From NCBI GenBank assembly GCA_015063645.1, contig SVTS01000007.1, forward strand, positions 1-55,942: a stretch of DNA of 55,942 nt, in the 5' to 3' direction. This DNA comes from Oscillospiraceae bacterium (GTDB taxonomy: Bacteria > Bacillota > Clostridia > Oscillospirales > CAG-272). Under the pieces are notes generated by a model that saw only the letters and a program-made list of their open reading frames with translations, had not been told where the DNA came from and searched no databases. Shown one piece after another: positions 43,195-51,300 of the stretch. The position numbers were made by a program, and so were the translations under genes. Every line of letters starts with the position of its first letter. Within the stretch, counting starts at the first letter, position 1.

Positions 43195-43899
43195 ATGAAA
43201 TACCGGGCTGTTCTTCTCTGGGCGCTGATCTTCCTGTGCCGGAATGCATCGCTGCCCTGTGCCGCTGAATCTGCCGTGGAAGTGCCGCAGAAAAGTGTAT
43301 ATTCCTCTCATCTCAATGATGAAAATAAAATCGCGCTGACCTTTGATGACGGACCGCATCCCGTTTATACACCGCAGATTCTGGATATTTTAAAACAGTA
43401 CGGCGTGCACGCGACTTTTTTCATGATCGGTGAAAATGCACAGAGGTATCCGGAGCTGGTTCTCAGGATCATGCGCGAAGGGCATGAGATCGGTAATCAC
43501 ACCTATTACCATGCCAATCTGCAGAAAACGAAGCCGGAGAAGATCCGCAAGGAGATTCTGGACGCGGAAAACGTGATCCTGCAAATCGGTGATCTGCGAC
43601 CCAAACTGCTGCGCCCCCCGGGCGGTCTGTATGATCAGCGTGTCTGTGAGGCGGCTCGTGCGCTGGATTATGATATAATCCTCTGGACGGTCGATACTCT
43701 GGACTGGGCGCATACACCGCCAGAGGAGATTGTGGATAAAGTGAAAAACAATATTCAGTGCGGAGATATTATTCTCTGTCATGACTTTGTGGGAGGAAAA
43801 CCGTCTCCCACGCCGGAAGCGCTGCGCCGTCTGCTGCCGGATCTTCTTCTGAATAATTATGAATTTGTCACCGTATCTGAACTGATTCATTCCAAATAA
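43195..43899 (+). CDS. Exported polysaccharide deacetylase
   Basis: The 234-residue protein has a signal peptide-like N-terminus (YRAVLLWALIFLCRNASLP) and complete NodB motifs: TFDDGPH, NHTYYH, RPPGG, DTLDW and LCHD. It probably deacetylates peptidoglycan or another cell-surface glycan. It differs from the upstream PdaA in motif 1 and is not a recent duplicate. GAGGTG precedes the ATG, and the two genes form one transcript that ends at a strong terminator. Confidence 0.88.
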   Translation: MKYRAVLLWALIFLCRNASLPCAAESAVEVPQKSVYSSHLNDENKIALTFDDGPHPVYTPQILDILKQYGVHATFFMIGENAQRYPELVLRIMREGHEIGNHTYYHANLQKTKPEKIRKEILDAENVILQIGDLRPKLLRPPGGLYDQRVCEAARALDYDIILWTVDTLDWAHTPPEEIVDKVKNNIQCGDIILCHDFVGGKPSPTPEALRRLLPDLLLNNYEFVTVSELIHSK

Positions 43900-43937
43900 A
43901 GATACGCGGAGCCGAATGGCTCCGCGTATCTTTTTAT
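43898..43937. terminator. Bidirectional terminator after the deacetylase pair
   Basis: AAAGATACGCGGAGCC (43898-43913) and GGCTCCGCGTATCTTT (43918-43933) form a 16-bp perfect stem around GAAT and are followed by T's. It serves the convergent membrane-protein gene too. Confidence 0.92.
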
Positions 43938-44920
43938 GCTTCTTCGGATGTGTTCTTAGTTTCCTTGTAGTAGGGATCGATCATGATCTCTTTGATCTTC
44001 GGATAAGCCGCATAGGTGCACAGCAGACCGCCCACGGAGAACATCAGAATGAACGGCAGAATGACCGCAACGGGGAAGAATACGTACAGGAAAACATATT
44101 CAATCGCCATGATTACAATCAGTCCCAGAAGCGCCATGATGTTGCGCTTGATGCCGAGGATGGAGAAGAACAGCGCATTCTTGAGCAGCTTGAAAATGCT
44201 CAGATCGAAGGTGATCATCATCAGATAAATATACATCCGCATGATCAGGTAAACGATAATCATGGCAAATGTCAGGAAGAACATGATGTTCATCATCATT
44301 GTTCCGTTGAGATTCAGATAGAAGTAGATGAAATCATATCCCAGCAGCGCCATGATGCCCAGATCCAGAATGCCGAAAACAAATTCCTGCTTTACATTAC
44401 GCTTGATGGCATACCAGAAATCGGACCACAGGAACAGACCTTCCTCTCGTACCATACTGCGGAAAATGTAGGTGGTTCCCACATTCACGGGACCGAATGT
44501 GAAGAGAATCAGAAGTCCCAGCGCAAAGAAAATGTACGTTGCCACAGTGGGGACCGTTATGTTTGTCTGTACTCCGAAAATTCCCAGCAGGGAAGCAATC
44601 ACGGGAGATTCATCAAAATAGGAAGCCCCGAGCAGCGGCGCATACTGCTGATACGGCGGTGCAAAGGAATGCATGGAAGGATAACCGCTGATCGCAAAGA
44701 GAACGAAGAAAATCGGGAAATTACCGAATATAAACAAAAGATTCACATAGAGAAGCGTGTTGATCTTCCGACCGAGCAGCTTGAAGAAATTCGGTATGCT
44801 GGGATTGTCCAGCACTTTTGGCTCATCGGGGGAGATCTCCTCCCGTTCCCGGCGGATCCTGTCAAAGAAACTTGGACGCTTTTCGCCGTCGCGGTTGTCG
44901 TCGTAAATATTTCTGCCCAT
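43934..44920 (-). CDS. DUF624/YesL-like membrane protein
   Basis: This 328-residue protein has about six transmembrane helices after a charged, hydrophilic N-terminus of ~55 residues (MGRNIYDDNRDGEKRPSFFD). The GPVNVGTTYIFRSMVREEGLFLWSDFWYAI block resembles DUF624/YesL proteins, usually linked to carbohydrate transport but without proven function. The start at 44920 follows GCAGGATG. The gene is downstream of another membrane-protein gene on the same strand with a 42-bp gap. Confidence 0.72.
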   Translation of the reverse strand: MGRNIYDDNRDGEKRPSFFDRIRREREEISPDEPKVLDNPSIPNFFKLLGRKINTLLYVNLLFIFGNFPIFFVLFAISGYPSMHSFAPPYQQYAPLLGASYFDESPVIASLLGIFGVQTNITVPTVATYIFFALGLLILFTFGPVNVGTTYIFRSMVREEGLFLWSDFWYAIKRNVKQEFVFGILDLGIMALLGYDFIYFYLNLNGTMMMNIMFFLTFAMIIVYLIMRMYIYLMMITFDLSIFKLLKNALFFSILGIKRNIMALLGLIVIMAIEYVFLYVFFPVAVILPFILMFSVGGLLCTYAAYPKIKEIMIDPYYKETKNTSEEA

Positions 44921-44962
44921 TTTACATCCTGCCCCGCAGGGCATCCTTTCGGAAATTGTTGT

Positions 44963-45499
44963 TCAAAGAAAAAGTGTAAACGCGATCACAGCCGCGCAGC
45001 AAATACCGCCGGCGATCAGCAGGGCGGTTATGCTGTCGGGAAGAGGACGGATCCCCTCTTCCGTGCGGATGTGAAAAACAGTTGTAAGAAAAACTACTGT
45101 GATTCCGGCGTGCAGCGCCGTACAGATAATCAGCGGAATCTCCGCGCGCAGCAGCAGACAGAGATACAGAGCCATGCCGAAAGAACAGCCCCGCAGTGCA
45201 AATACCGCTGCAAGAAGAATCTTATCAAAAGATACATAAGCGGCGAGCCAGCAGACGAGCAGCTGTGCCAGTGTCGGCAGACAGAGCCGCGCGGCACGAA
45301 CCGCATATTCCACCGCCAGATCACATCCGGCATAGGGGAAGAGATACTGTATGTGCAGAATCCCCTCCACGTGCGTGCAGAGCAGGGATGCCATCCATAC
45401 CCCAAGCAGCGTTGCCGCCGCAAAAAACAGAACAGAGAGCATCGTGCAGACAAAGGCACAGGGAAACTGAGATCTTGCCGCCGCAGGGGAATGATTCAT
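44963..45499 (-). CDS. Small polytopic membrane protein, possibly SpoIIM-like
   Basis: This 178-residue protein has about five hydrophobic helices (FVCTMLSVLFFAAATLLGV, KILLAAVFALRGCSFGMALY, LIICTALHAGITVVFLTTVF and others). The FALRGCSFGMALY segment faintly recalls SpoIIM or SpoIIM-like proteins, but similarity is too low to name it. A GGAGG ribosome-binding site precedes the ATG. Its position between proC and the DUF624-like gene gives no clear functional clue. The gene itself is likely real; the identity is open. Confidence 0.6.
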   Translation of the reverse strand: MNHSPAAARSQFPCAFVCTMLSVLFFAAATLLGVWMASLLCTHVEGILHIQYLFPYAGCDLAVEYAVRAARLCLPTLAQLLVCWLAAYVSFDKILLAAVFALRGCSFGMALYLCLLLRAEIPLIICTALHAGITVVFLTTVFHIRTEEGIRPLPDSITALLIAGGICCAAVIAFTLFL

Positions 45500-45557
45500 A
45501 CCGTAACCTCCGCAAAAACTGTCTGATGCAGTATATGCGGTGTCCTCGCCCGGTATG

Positions 45558-46361
45558 TCAGATGCCAGACAACTCGTCGGCGCGCTTCACACAGGCATCC
45601 ATAGCATCGGAAACCGTATCTGCCAGCCTACGATCGGTGAATACAGCCATGGCGCGCTCCGTGGTACCTCCGGGGGAAGTGACGGCACGTTCCAGCGTGC
45701 GGGGATCAAAATCCGTTTTCATGAGCATCTGCGCACTGCCGACAGCACTGCGGCAGACCATCTCCAGCGTCTGTTCGTCATCGGTGAAACCGTTCTCCTT
45801 TGCCCATGCGCACATATCCCCGATGAAACGGGCGAAGTAGGCGATGGAACTGGAAGTCAGCGCCGTTACCGGATTGATCATGGATTCCGGTACTTCTACC
45901 GCCATACCGGAAGCGGAGAAAATGCGGAACGCCAGTGCATAATCCTCGTCAGAAACACCCTCTGCACGGCAGAGAGCACTGACACCCTCACCAACCTGCA
46001 GCGGGGTATTCGGCATAACCCGTACCACGGATGCACCGGGAAGAGCATTGCAGAGTCGTCCGAGCGTCACACCGGCGGCAATGGAGATAATCAGCTTACC
46101 CGGACAGTGCGGCGCCAGGACGGCGGTTACCGTGTCCATCTGCTGCGGCTTGATTGCCAGAAGAATCACATCTGCGTATGCCGCAGTCTCATCCGCCGAC
46201 GGGCAGTATGTACAACCGCGCTGTGTGAAACGGGCGCATTTCTCAGGAACAGCATCGCAGAGGATAACATCCTGCGGAGCGAAAATGCCGCTTGCCAGAA
46301 TACCGTCCAGAATGGCACCGCCCATGTTGCCTACGCCGATGAACGCAATTTTTGTTCGCAT
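45558..46361 (-). CDS. proC: Pyrroline-5-carboxylate reductase
   Basis: This 267-residue NAD(P)H enzyme makes the last step of proline synthesis. The dinucleotide motif FIGVGNMGGAI is at the N-terminus, and the C-terminal region has VRVMPNTP, GVSALTSSSIAYFARFIG-like helices and SPGGTTERAM, all diagnostic. The start at 46361 (MRTKIAFIG) was chosen; MIMRTK at 46367 is an in-frame alternative near an AGGA site. Longer frames upstream run through the promoter. Confidence 0.95.
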   Translation of the reverse strand: MRTKIAFIGVGNMGGAILDGILASGIFAPQDVILCDAVPEKCARFTQRGCTYCPSADETAAYADVILLAIKPQQMDTVTAVLAPHCPGKLIISIAAGVTLGRLCNALPGASVVRVMPNTPLQVGEGVSALCRAEGVSDEDYALAFRIFSASGMAVEVPESMINPVTALTSSSIAYFARFIGDMCAWAKENGFTDDEQTLEMVCRSAVGSAQMLMKTDFDPRTLERAVTSPGGTTERAMAVFTDRRLADTVSDAMDACVKRADELSGI

Positions 46362-46392
46362 AATCATACCGTCCTGAAAAACATATACATAT

Positions 46393-46421
46393 ATGATACC
46401 ACATTTTTGCCCGGACTGCAA
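46393..46421 (-). promoter_or_regulatory. Promoter of proC
   Basis: On the minus strand TTGCAG (46416-46421) and TATCAT (46393-46398) are spaced by 17 bp. A 7-bp dyad, TTCCGCA/TGCGGAA (46444-46465), lies between this and the divergent promoter. Confidence 0.65.
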
Positions 46422-46480
46422 CCGTATCGCAATAATTTTACAATTCCGCAAAAATAACTGCGGAAAAATGCACATTTCTA

Positions 46481-46509
46481 TTGCATAAAATCCGGATTCA
46501 GTATATAAT
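46481..46509 (+). promoter_or_regulatory. Promoter of the acetyltransferase pair
   Basis: TTGCAT (46481-46486) and TATAAT (46504-46509) have a 17-bp spacer, about 35 bp upstream of the first acetyltransferase start. Confidence 0.8.
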
Positions 46510-46543
46510 GAAACAAGTACGCAATTATGAATGGAGAGACGCA

Positions 46544-47128
46544 ATGACCAAAGATACCGTTGTCCGCTACTTCCGGGATCCGCCGGAGATCGTTACGCCG
46601 CGCCTTGTTCTGCGGCGGATGAAAAAAACGGATTACCATGATATGTACCAGTACGCGTCCCGGGAAGACGTGACACGGTACCTGACATGGCATCCCCATC
46701 CGGATTCCGGCTATACCCTGCGGTATCTTGCCTATATCACAACCCGCTACCGCGCCGGCGAATTTTACGATTGGGCTGTGGTGTGGAAGGAAAACCGCCG
46801 GATGATCGGTACATGCGGCTTCACGTCCTTTGATTTCAATCATAACTGCGGTGAGGTCGGATACGTTATTCATCCCGATTACTGGGGGAAGGGAATTGCC
46901 GCGGAAGCGGTACAGGCTGTGATGCGTGTCGGCTTCCTTACTCTGAATCTCCACCGCATTGAGGCGAAATATATGGAGGGAAATACCCAGAGCCGCCGGG
47001 TTATGGAAAAATGCGGCATGACTTTTGAAGGAATGCGGCGGGAATCCATGTTTATAAAAGATCAGTATGCTACCGTGGGCGTGTGCGCCATTCTGGCTTC
47101 CGAATTCATCGCCCGGGAATTTCAGTGA
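46544..47128 (+). CDS. GNAT N-acetyltransferase (RimJ/RimL-like)
   Basis: This 194-residue acetyltransferase begins with IVTPRLVLRRMKKTDYHDM, the typical RimJ/RimL N-terminus. It has the acetyl-CoA-binding segment GYVIHPDYWGKGIAAEA and the C-terminal NTQSRRVMEKCGMTFEG motif. The acceptor could be a ribosomal protein N-terminus, an amino acid or a small molecule. The start at 46544 has GGAGAG upstream; the longer frame would begin within the promoter. The Eis-like gene follows 18 bases downstream. Confidence 0.88.
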   Translation: MTKDTVVRYFRDPPEIVTPRLVLRRMKKTDYHDMYQYASREDVTRYLTWHPHPDSGYTLRYLAYITTRYRAGEFYDWAVVWKENRRMIGTCGFTSFDFNHNCGEVGYVIHPDYWGKGIAAEAVQAVMRVGFLTLNLHRIEAKYMEGNTQSRRVMEKCGMTFEGMRRESMFIKDQYATVGVCAILASEFIAREFQ

Positions 47129-47146
47129 AAATCAGGAGGATTTATA

Positions 47147-48340
47147 ATGATCGTACGTCAGCTGCGTGAGGATGAATACTGCAAGGCGAAAATTCTGTCC
47201 TGCACCTCGTTTAATTATTCGTTTGATGCGGAGGAGCATAAGGAGGAAAAACTCACCTCCGAAGCATGGGGCGCGTTTCTGGATGACGGCGAAACGCTGA
47301 CTTCCATGATCTATCCCAATACATATATGAGCCGTTACGGCAATACATATCTGCCCTGTCTCGGTATCGGCGGCGTGGCGACTTTGCCGCAGTACCGCCG
47401 CAGCGGCGGTATTCGTGCGATCTTCAATAAATTCTTTGAGATGGCGCCTGAGCGCGGCTGGGCGCTCAGCCTGCTCTATCCGTTCTCCTATGATTATTAC
47501 CGTCAGTTCGGCTATGAGCGCGTCCTGCGCCGTAAGTATATCGATGTGGATTGCAGTGTCCTCAGCCATATTCCGCGGAATACGAATGCTGTGCTTTATA
47601 CGGATAAAGAATCACAGCTTCCTATCCTGCTCGACGTGTATGAACGCTTTTCCGAAAGCCTTCAGCTGATTTTCAAGCGTCCCGCCGGAGAGAGCTATTC
47701 CTCCCGTTATTCCGATAATCCGCATAAGTCTCAGTCCTATACCTATATCTGGCAGGATGATTGCGGCAAGGCGCAGGCATACGCCGTGTGCAGTATCCGC
47801 GACAGTAAACTCGTCGTGAAAGAACTGTGCTATACTTCCGTGGAAGCACTGCGCGGTATGATCGGATTCCTTCGCATGTATGACGGACAGGTGCACGGGT
47901 ATCGCTTTGAGTGGGAGCCCGAAATCACTCCGCTGGAATTGCTCATGACAAATTATTGGGAGGTTCAAGTGGAGCTCCGGTCTTCTGCCATGGGGCGTGT
48001 TCTCCTGACAGATACGCTGCTGAAAGCGTACGATTATCCCACCTTCCCGGGCTCCTTCACCTTGGCGGTGGATGATGTTCTCACCTGCAGCCGCGGTACG
48101 TTCCGTGTCTCCTACGGCGGAGGCAAATCCGATGTGGTAAAACTCTCCGATAATCCTCTGCCCGATGCAGACCTGACCGCACAGATGCCGGCGCTATCCC
48201 GCCTGATGTTGTGCAGTGAAACGCTGGATGTCCAGAATGCGGCATATCAGCCCGGGCTCACCGTCCGCAATCCCGAAGGCGCGCAGGCTTTCTTCAACGC
48301 ATTCCGCAAACGTCCGCTGAACCTCTATACCAGTTTCTGA
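47147..48340 (+). CDS. Eis-like GNAT acetyltransferase with SCP2-type C-terminus
   Basis: This 397-residue protein matches the Eis/YobR-type architecture: an N-terminal GNAT domain with GIGGVATLPQYRRSGGIRAIF (acetyl-CoA pyrophosphate loop) and YPFSYDYYRQFGYE, a second GNAT-like domain, and a sterol-carrier-like C-terminal domain (VLTCSRGTFRVSYGG). Eis enzymes acetylate amines, including aminoglycosides and peptides; the physiological substrate here is unknown. CAGGAGG precedes the ATG. It probably shares a transcript with the preceding acetyltransferase, and its 3' end abuts the giant palindrome. Confidence 0.88.
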   Translation: MIVRQLREDEYCKAKILSCTSFNYSFDAEEHKEEKLTSEAWGAFLDDGETLTSMIYPNTYMSRYGNTYLPCLGIGGVATLPQYRRSGGIRAIFNKFFEMAPERGWALSLLYPFSYDYYRQFGYERVLRRKYIDVDCSVLSHIPRNTNAVLYTDKESQLPILLDVYERFSESLQLIFKRPAGESYSSRYSDNPHKSQSYTYIWQDDCGKAQAYAVCSIRDSKLVVKELCYTSVEALRGMIGFLRMYDGQVHGYRFEWEPEITPLELLMTNYWEVQVELRSSAMGRVLLTDTLLKAYDYPTFPGSFTLAVDDVLTCSRGTFRVSYGGGKSDVVKLSDNPLPDADLTAQMPALSRLMLCSETLDVQNAAYQPGLTVRNPEGAQAFFNAFRKRPLNLYTSF

Positions 48341-48346
48341 TAACAG

Positions 48347-48599
48347 AAAAAGATGCGCATGCCGTATGCAATGTCATTAACTTAAGAAAGATCATTGAAC
48401 AATTTGCGCAAAGTGTAGAAAGCTGTCCCAGGGGTGTCGGGGGCTGTGCCCCCGACTTAACCCAATATATAGGGGGGATGCAAGGGGGGGGAACGCCCCA
48501 TGCACGCGGCGGTAGCCGCGGAAAAAGCTACACTTGTGCATATTGTATACAGTATGTGCTTAAGTTAATGACATTGATGCAGTATGCGCATCTTTTTTT
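48347..48599. repeat. 253-bp nested palindromic element (MITE-like or structured RNA)
   Basis: Three nested pairs of arms fold the whole interval into one extended hairpin: AAAAAGATGCGCAT (48347-48360) with 48584-48597, perfect; ATGTCATTAACTTAAG (48371-48386) with 48559-48574, perfect; and 48400-48418 with 48528-48545, imperfect. The GC-rich head holds small hairpins at 48436-48456 (GTCGGGGGC/GCCCCCGAC), around 48477-48504, and at 48506-48519 (GCGGC/GCCGC). No ORF is present. The A- and T-runs at the ends would make it a terminator too. It looks like a non-autonomous palindromic repeat or a structured RNA; no known family was recognised. Confidence 0.75.
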
Positions 48600-48608
48600 G
48601 TTCAAATA

Positions 48609-48673
48609 TGTAAAGGAAACTTGACAATCCTCATGCGCTGTGCTATAATTAAAAATGTAAAGGAACCTTTACA
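48609..48673 (+). promoter_or_regulatory. Promoter and two operators of the XRE repressor
   Basis: TTGACA (48621-48626) and TATAAT (48644-48649) have a 17-bp spacer. Two 18-bp sites bracket it: TGTAAAGGAAACTTGACA (48609-48626, overlapping the -35) and the perfect dyad TGTAAAGGAACCTTTACA (48656-48673, at or after the start of transcription). Their centres are 47 bp apart. This suits cooperative autorepression by the downstream gene product. Confidence 0.85.
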
Positions 48674-48690
48674 AAAGAGGTGGGGATTAT

Positions 48691-48906
48691 TTGAAAAATC
48701 TTGTCGAAGAATTGCGCAGAAAGCGAGGACTCAGTCAGGACGAATTTGCCCGCGCAATCCGCGTGTCCCGGCAGACGGTCAGCGCCATCGAAACAGGGAA
48801 GTATAATCCTTCCCTGGAACTTGCGTTTGTTATAGCGGAGTATTTCGGTAAAAAAATCGAAGAGATATTTATCTATGAAGGGAGTTCCGGCAATGAAAAA
48901 AAGTGA
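48691..48906 (+). CDS. Small XRE-family transcriptional regulator
   Basis: This 71-residue protein is almost entirely a Cro/CI helix-turn-helix (LRRKRGLSQDEFARAIRVSRQTVSAIETGKYNPSLELAFVIA) with a short tail. It begins at TTG, 48691, after AGAGGTGGGG. Such minimal regulators usually control their own gene and a coupled membrane protein. The stop lies 14 bases inside the next gene. The palindromic operators in its promoter are the likely targets. Confidence 0.9.
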   Translation: MKNLVEELRRKRGLSQDEFARAIRVSRQTVSAIETGKYNPSLELAFVIAEYFGKKIEEIFIYEGSSGNEKK

Positions 48907-49333
48907 TCTGATTGAGAGTATAGTCTATCTTGGTGCGGCGGCAATTGCTCTGCTGCTTTGCCTGTTTACGGAAACAAAGGCGGAAGGAATCTTTCGCTGG
49001 ATCGCAGGATACGGATTTGTTTTCGGCGCATTGAGATTTCGCCGCTGGCACTATTGGCATAAGCCGGAAAACAGAGAACGGGGACAGGAGTATGCGGAAA
49101 TTGAACAAATGGAACAGCACGATGAACTGAAAGAAAAAATCCGCGACAAATCGGGACGGAGTGCGTATATGTTCGGATTGTATTTTGTCAGCATTTCCGC
49201 TTTTGTTCTGGGAATATTGGATCAGCTTGAAATAATCCGCGCCCGGGGGATTATTCTGTATCTGGGACTGTATCTGATCGTTCAGATTGCGGCGGAATCA
49301 CTTATTTTCAAACATTATATGAAAAAATACTGA
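48893..49333 (+). CDS. Membrane protein partnered with the XRE regulator
   Basis: The 146-residue protein has about four transmembrane helices in two pairs (SIVYLGAAAIALLLCLF and the following helix; AYMFGLYFVSISAFVLGIL and ILYLGLYLIVQIAAESLIF), with a charged cytoplasmic loop between. It overlaps the regulator gene by 14 bases, starting at 48893 after AAGGGAG. Function is unknown; pairing with a small XRE repressor is a recurrent Firmicutes arrangement. Confidence 0.75.
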   Translation: MKKSDLIESIVYLGAAAIALLLCLFTETKAEGIFRWIAGYGFVFGALRFRRWHYWHKPENRERGQEYAEIEQMEQHDELKEKIRDKSGRSAYMFGLYFVSISAFVLGILDQLEIIRARGIILYLGLYLIVQIAAESLIFKHYMKKY

Positions 49334-49347
49334 GCGTATTGCAAACA

Positions 49348-49380
49348 AAAACCATCTTCCGAAAGAAGATGGTTTTCTTT
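49348..49380. terminator. Bidirectional terminator between the membrane protein gene and khpA
   Basis: AAACCATCTTC (49349-49359) and GAAGATGGTTT (49365-49375) form a stem around CGAAA, with A- and T-rich flanks. It ends both convergent transcripts. Confidence 0.88.
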
Positions 49381-49381
49381 T

Positions 49382-49648
49382 TCACTTGATATCTACAGTG
49401 ACCTTCTTATCCGCGGCTTTTGCTGCGGCTTTCATAACAACACGCAGGGAACGCGCGATCTTGCCGTGCTTTCCGATGATCATGCCCATATCGTTTTCGT
49501 CAACGGTCATGGTAAGGAGAAGCTCGTCCTCATTTTCGGACTCGGTTACGGAAACACTCTCCGGGTGATCTACAATTGCAGCGGCCATATCGGCAAGAAC
49601 GCGGCTCAGATCAATTTCCTGGCTGGGTACGCCGATATTTTCGTCCAT
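49382..49648 (-). CDS. khpA: KH-domain RNA-binding protein KhpA
   Basis: The 88-residue protein has the KH signature MGMIIGKHGKIARSLRVVMKAAA. KhpA binds many RNAs, often with KhpB/Jag, and affects cell division and translation. The ATG at 49648 overlaps the rpsP stop, indicating translational coupling. The N-terminal stretch [15 protein letters not shown] is slightly longer than usual. Here it ends the ylxM-ffh-rpsP-khpA operon; rimM, trmD and rplS, which often follow, are absent. Confidence 0.92.
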   Translation of the reverse strand: MDENIGVPSQEIDLSRVLADMAAAIVDHPESVSVTESENEDELLLTMTVDENDMGMIIGKHGKIARSLRVVMKAAAKAADKKVTVDIK

Positions 49649-49890
49649 CACTTGTTACCGTTCTTTGCGATGAGAGCCTTAACAGTGTCGGTGGGCTGAG
49701 CGCCGTTCTTCAGCCAGGTCTGAACCTTCTCGTCGTCGATCTTCAGTTCAACAGGGTTGGTCATGGGGTTGTAGTAGCCGATCTCTTCGATGAAACGACC
49801 GTTACGGGGATAACGGGAGTCAGCAACAACGATGCGGTAGAAGGGAGCCTTCTTGGAACCCAGTCTCTTCAGTCTGATTTTTACTGCCAT
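49648..49890 (-). CDS. rpsP: Ribosomal protein bS16
   Basis: The 80-residue small-subunit protein starts [20 protein letters not shown] and contains [21 protein letters not shown], both diagnostic. The start at 49890 follows TTGGAGG, and five extra upstream codons would include that site. It is co-transcribed with ffh upstream and khpA downstream. Confidence 0.97.
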   Translation of the reverse strand: MAVKIRLKRLGSKKAPFYRIVVADSRYPRNGRFIEEIGYYNPMTNPVELKIDDEKVQTWLKNGAQPTDTVKALIAKNGNK

Positions 49891-49941
49891 GGTAATAGCC
49901 TCCAAAAAATAAATATAAAATATAAATTGTATAAAAATCCG

Positions 49942-51279
49942 TCAAAAACTGAACGGCATTTTCATCCTGCGTTTTTTGCCCTTGCCGGTCATTCCGCCCA
50001 GCTGCTTGAACATCTTGTTCATCTGCTCAAACTGGCGGAGCAGGCGGTTGACTTCCTCTACGGAAGTTCCGCTTCCGGCGGCAATTCGTTTTTTGCGGGA
50101 CGCGTTGATGATGTCCGGCTTTTCGCGTTCTTTCTGCGTCATAGCCAGAATGATCGCTTCGGTGCGTCCCAGGGCTTTTTCATCGATCTGCGCATCTTTC
50201 AGCGCACCGGGCTTTACACCCGGGAGCATGCCGACCAGCTGTTCGATGGAACCCATCTCTTTCACCTGGCGGAACTGGTCCAGAAAATCGTTGAGATCGA
50301 AGGAGGATTCGCGCAGCTTGCGCTCCATCTCTTCCATCTTCTTATCATCAATGTTCTGCTGTGCTTTTTCAATCAGCGAGAGCACGTCGCCCATGCCCAG
50401 AATACGGGATGCCATGCGGTCAGGGTAGAAGGGCTCGATCATATCCAGCTTTTCGCCCGTACCCACAAACTTGATCGGCTTGCCGGTAACGTGACGTACG
50501 GAAAGCGCCGCACCGCCTCGGGTGTCACCGTCCAGCTTGGTGAGAATCACACCGGTGATATCCAGCAGATCGTTGAAGGAGGATGCTACGTTCACCGCGT
50601 CCTGACCGAGCATGGAGTCGATAACCAAAAGGATTTCTGTGGGATTGACCGCTTCCTTGATATTGGACAGCTCCGTCATCAGCTCTTCATCCACATGGAG
50701 ACGTCCGGCGGTATCCAGAAATACCATATCATTGCCGTGCTTGTCCGCGTGAGCGACAGCTGCTTTGGCGATTTCCACCGGGGAAACCTGATCGCCCATG
50801 GAGAAGACCGGGATGTCCAGCTGCGCGCCGACCACTTCCAGCTGTTTGATAGCAGCAGGGCGGTATACGTCGCAGGCAGCCAGAAGAGGACGCTTGCCCT
50901 GTTTCTTGTACATGCCTGCCAGCTTGGCGCTGTGTGTGGTCTTACCGGAACCCTGCAGACCGACCATCATAACGATTGTCGGGGGCTTGGGGGAGATGTC
51001 CAGCTTAGCCTGCGTGGTGCCCATCAGATTGACAAGCTCATCGTTGACGATCTTGACGATCTGCTGCGCGGGAACAAGGCTTTCCAGAACTTCGGAACCG
51101 ACAGCACGTTCGGATACCGTTTTGACGAATTCACGGACAACCTTGAAGTTAACGTCCGCTTCCAGCAGTGCGAGCTTGATCTCGCGCATGCCTTCCTTTA
51201 CGTCGGCTTCCGTCAGCTTACCTTTATTTTTGAATTTTTTAAACGCGTTCGCAAGTTTATCGGATAAGCTGTCGAACAT
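49942..51279 (-). CDS. ffh: Signal recognition particle protein Ffh
   Basis: The 445-residue SRP GTPase has an N-terminal helical domain, the G domain (GLQGSGKTTHSAKLA, DTAGRLH, TKLDGDTRGGAAL) and a C-terminal methionine-rich M domain (GMLPGVKPGALKD to GGMTGKGKKRRMKMPF) that binds signal sequences and SRP RNA. It targets nascent membrane proteins to FtsY. It is downstream of ylxM with a 21-bp gap. No SRP RNA gene was recognised nearby. Confidence 0.97.
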   Translation of the reverse strand: MFDSLSDKLANAFKKFKNKGKLTEADVKEGMREIKLALLEADVNFKVVREFVKTVSERAVGSEVLESLVPAQQIVKIVNDELVNLMGTTQAKLDISPKPPTIVMMVGLQGSGKTTHSAKLAGMYKKQGKRPLLAACDVYRPAAIKQLEVVGAQLDIPVFSMGDQVSPVEIAKAAVAHADKHGNDMVFLDTAGRLHVDEELMTELSNIKEAVNPTEILLVIDSMLGQDAVNVASSFNDLLDITGVILTKLDGDTRGGAALSVRHVTGKPIKFVGTGEKLDMIEPFYPDRMASRILGMGDVLSLIEKAQQNIDDKKMEEMERKLRESSFDLNDFLDQFRQVKEMGSIEQLVGMLPGVKPGALKDAQIDEKALGRTEAIILAMTQKEREKPDIINASRKKRIAAGSGTSVEEVNRLLRQFEQMNKMFKQLGGMTGKGKKRRMKMPFSF

Positions 51280-51300
51280 GGTAACCTCCGTGTTGTGAAA

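Noticed and set aside
43916-45526. 536-codon plus-strand frame opposite two membrane-protein genes
   Set aside because: Very rich in His, Gln, Glu and Arg, as expected from the complement of hydrophobic codons; it starts inside a terminator hairpin.
49576-51267. 563-codon plus-strand frame opposite rpsP and ffh
   Set aside because: Antisense to two universally conserved genes, with no ribosome-binding site or domain.
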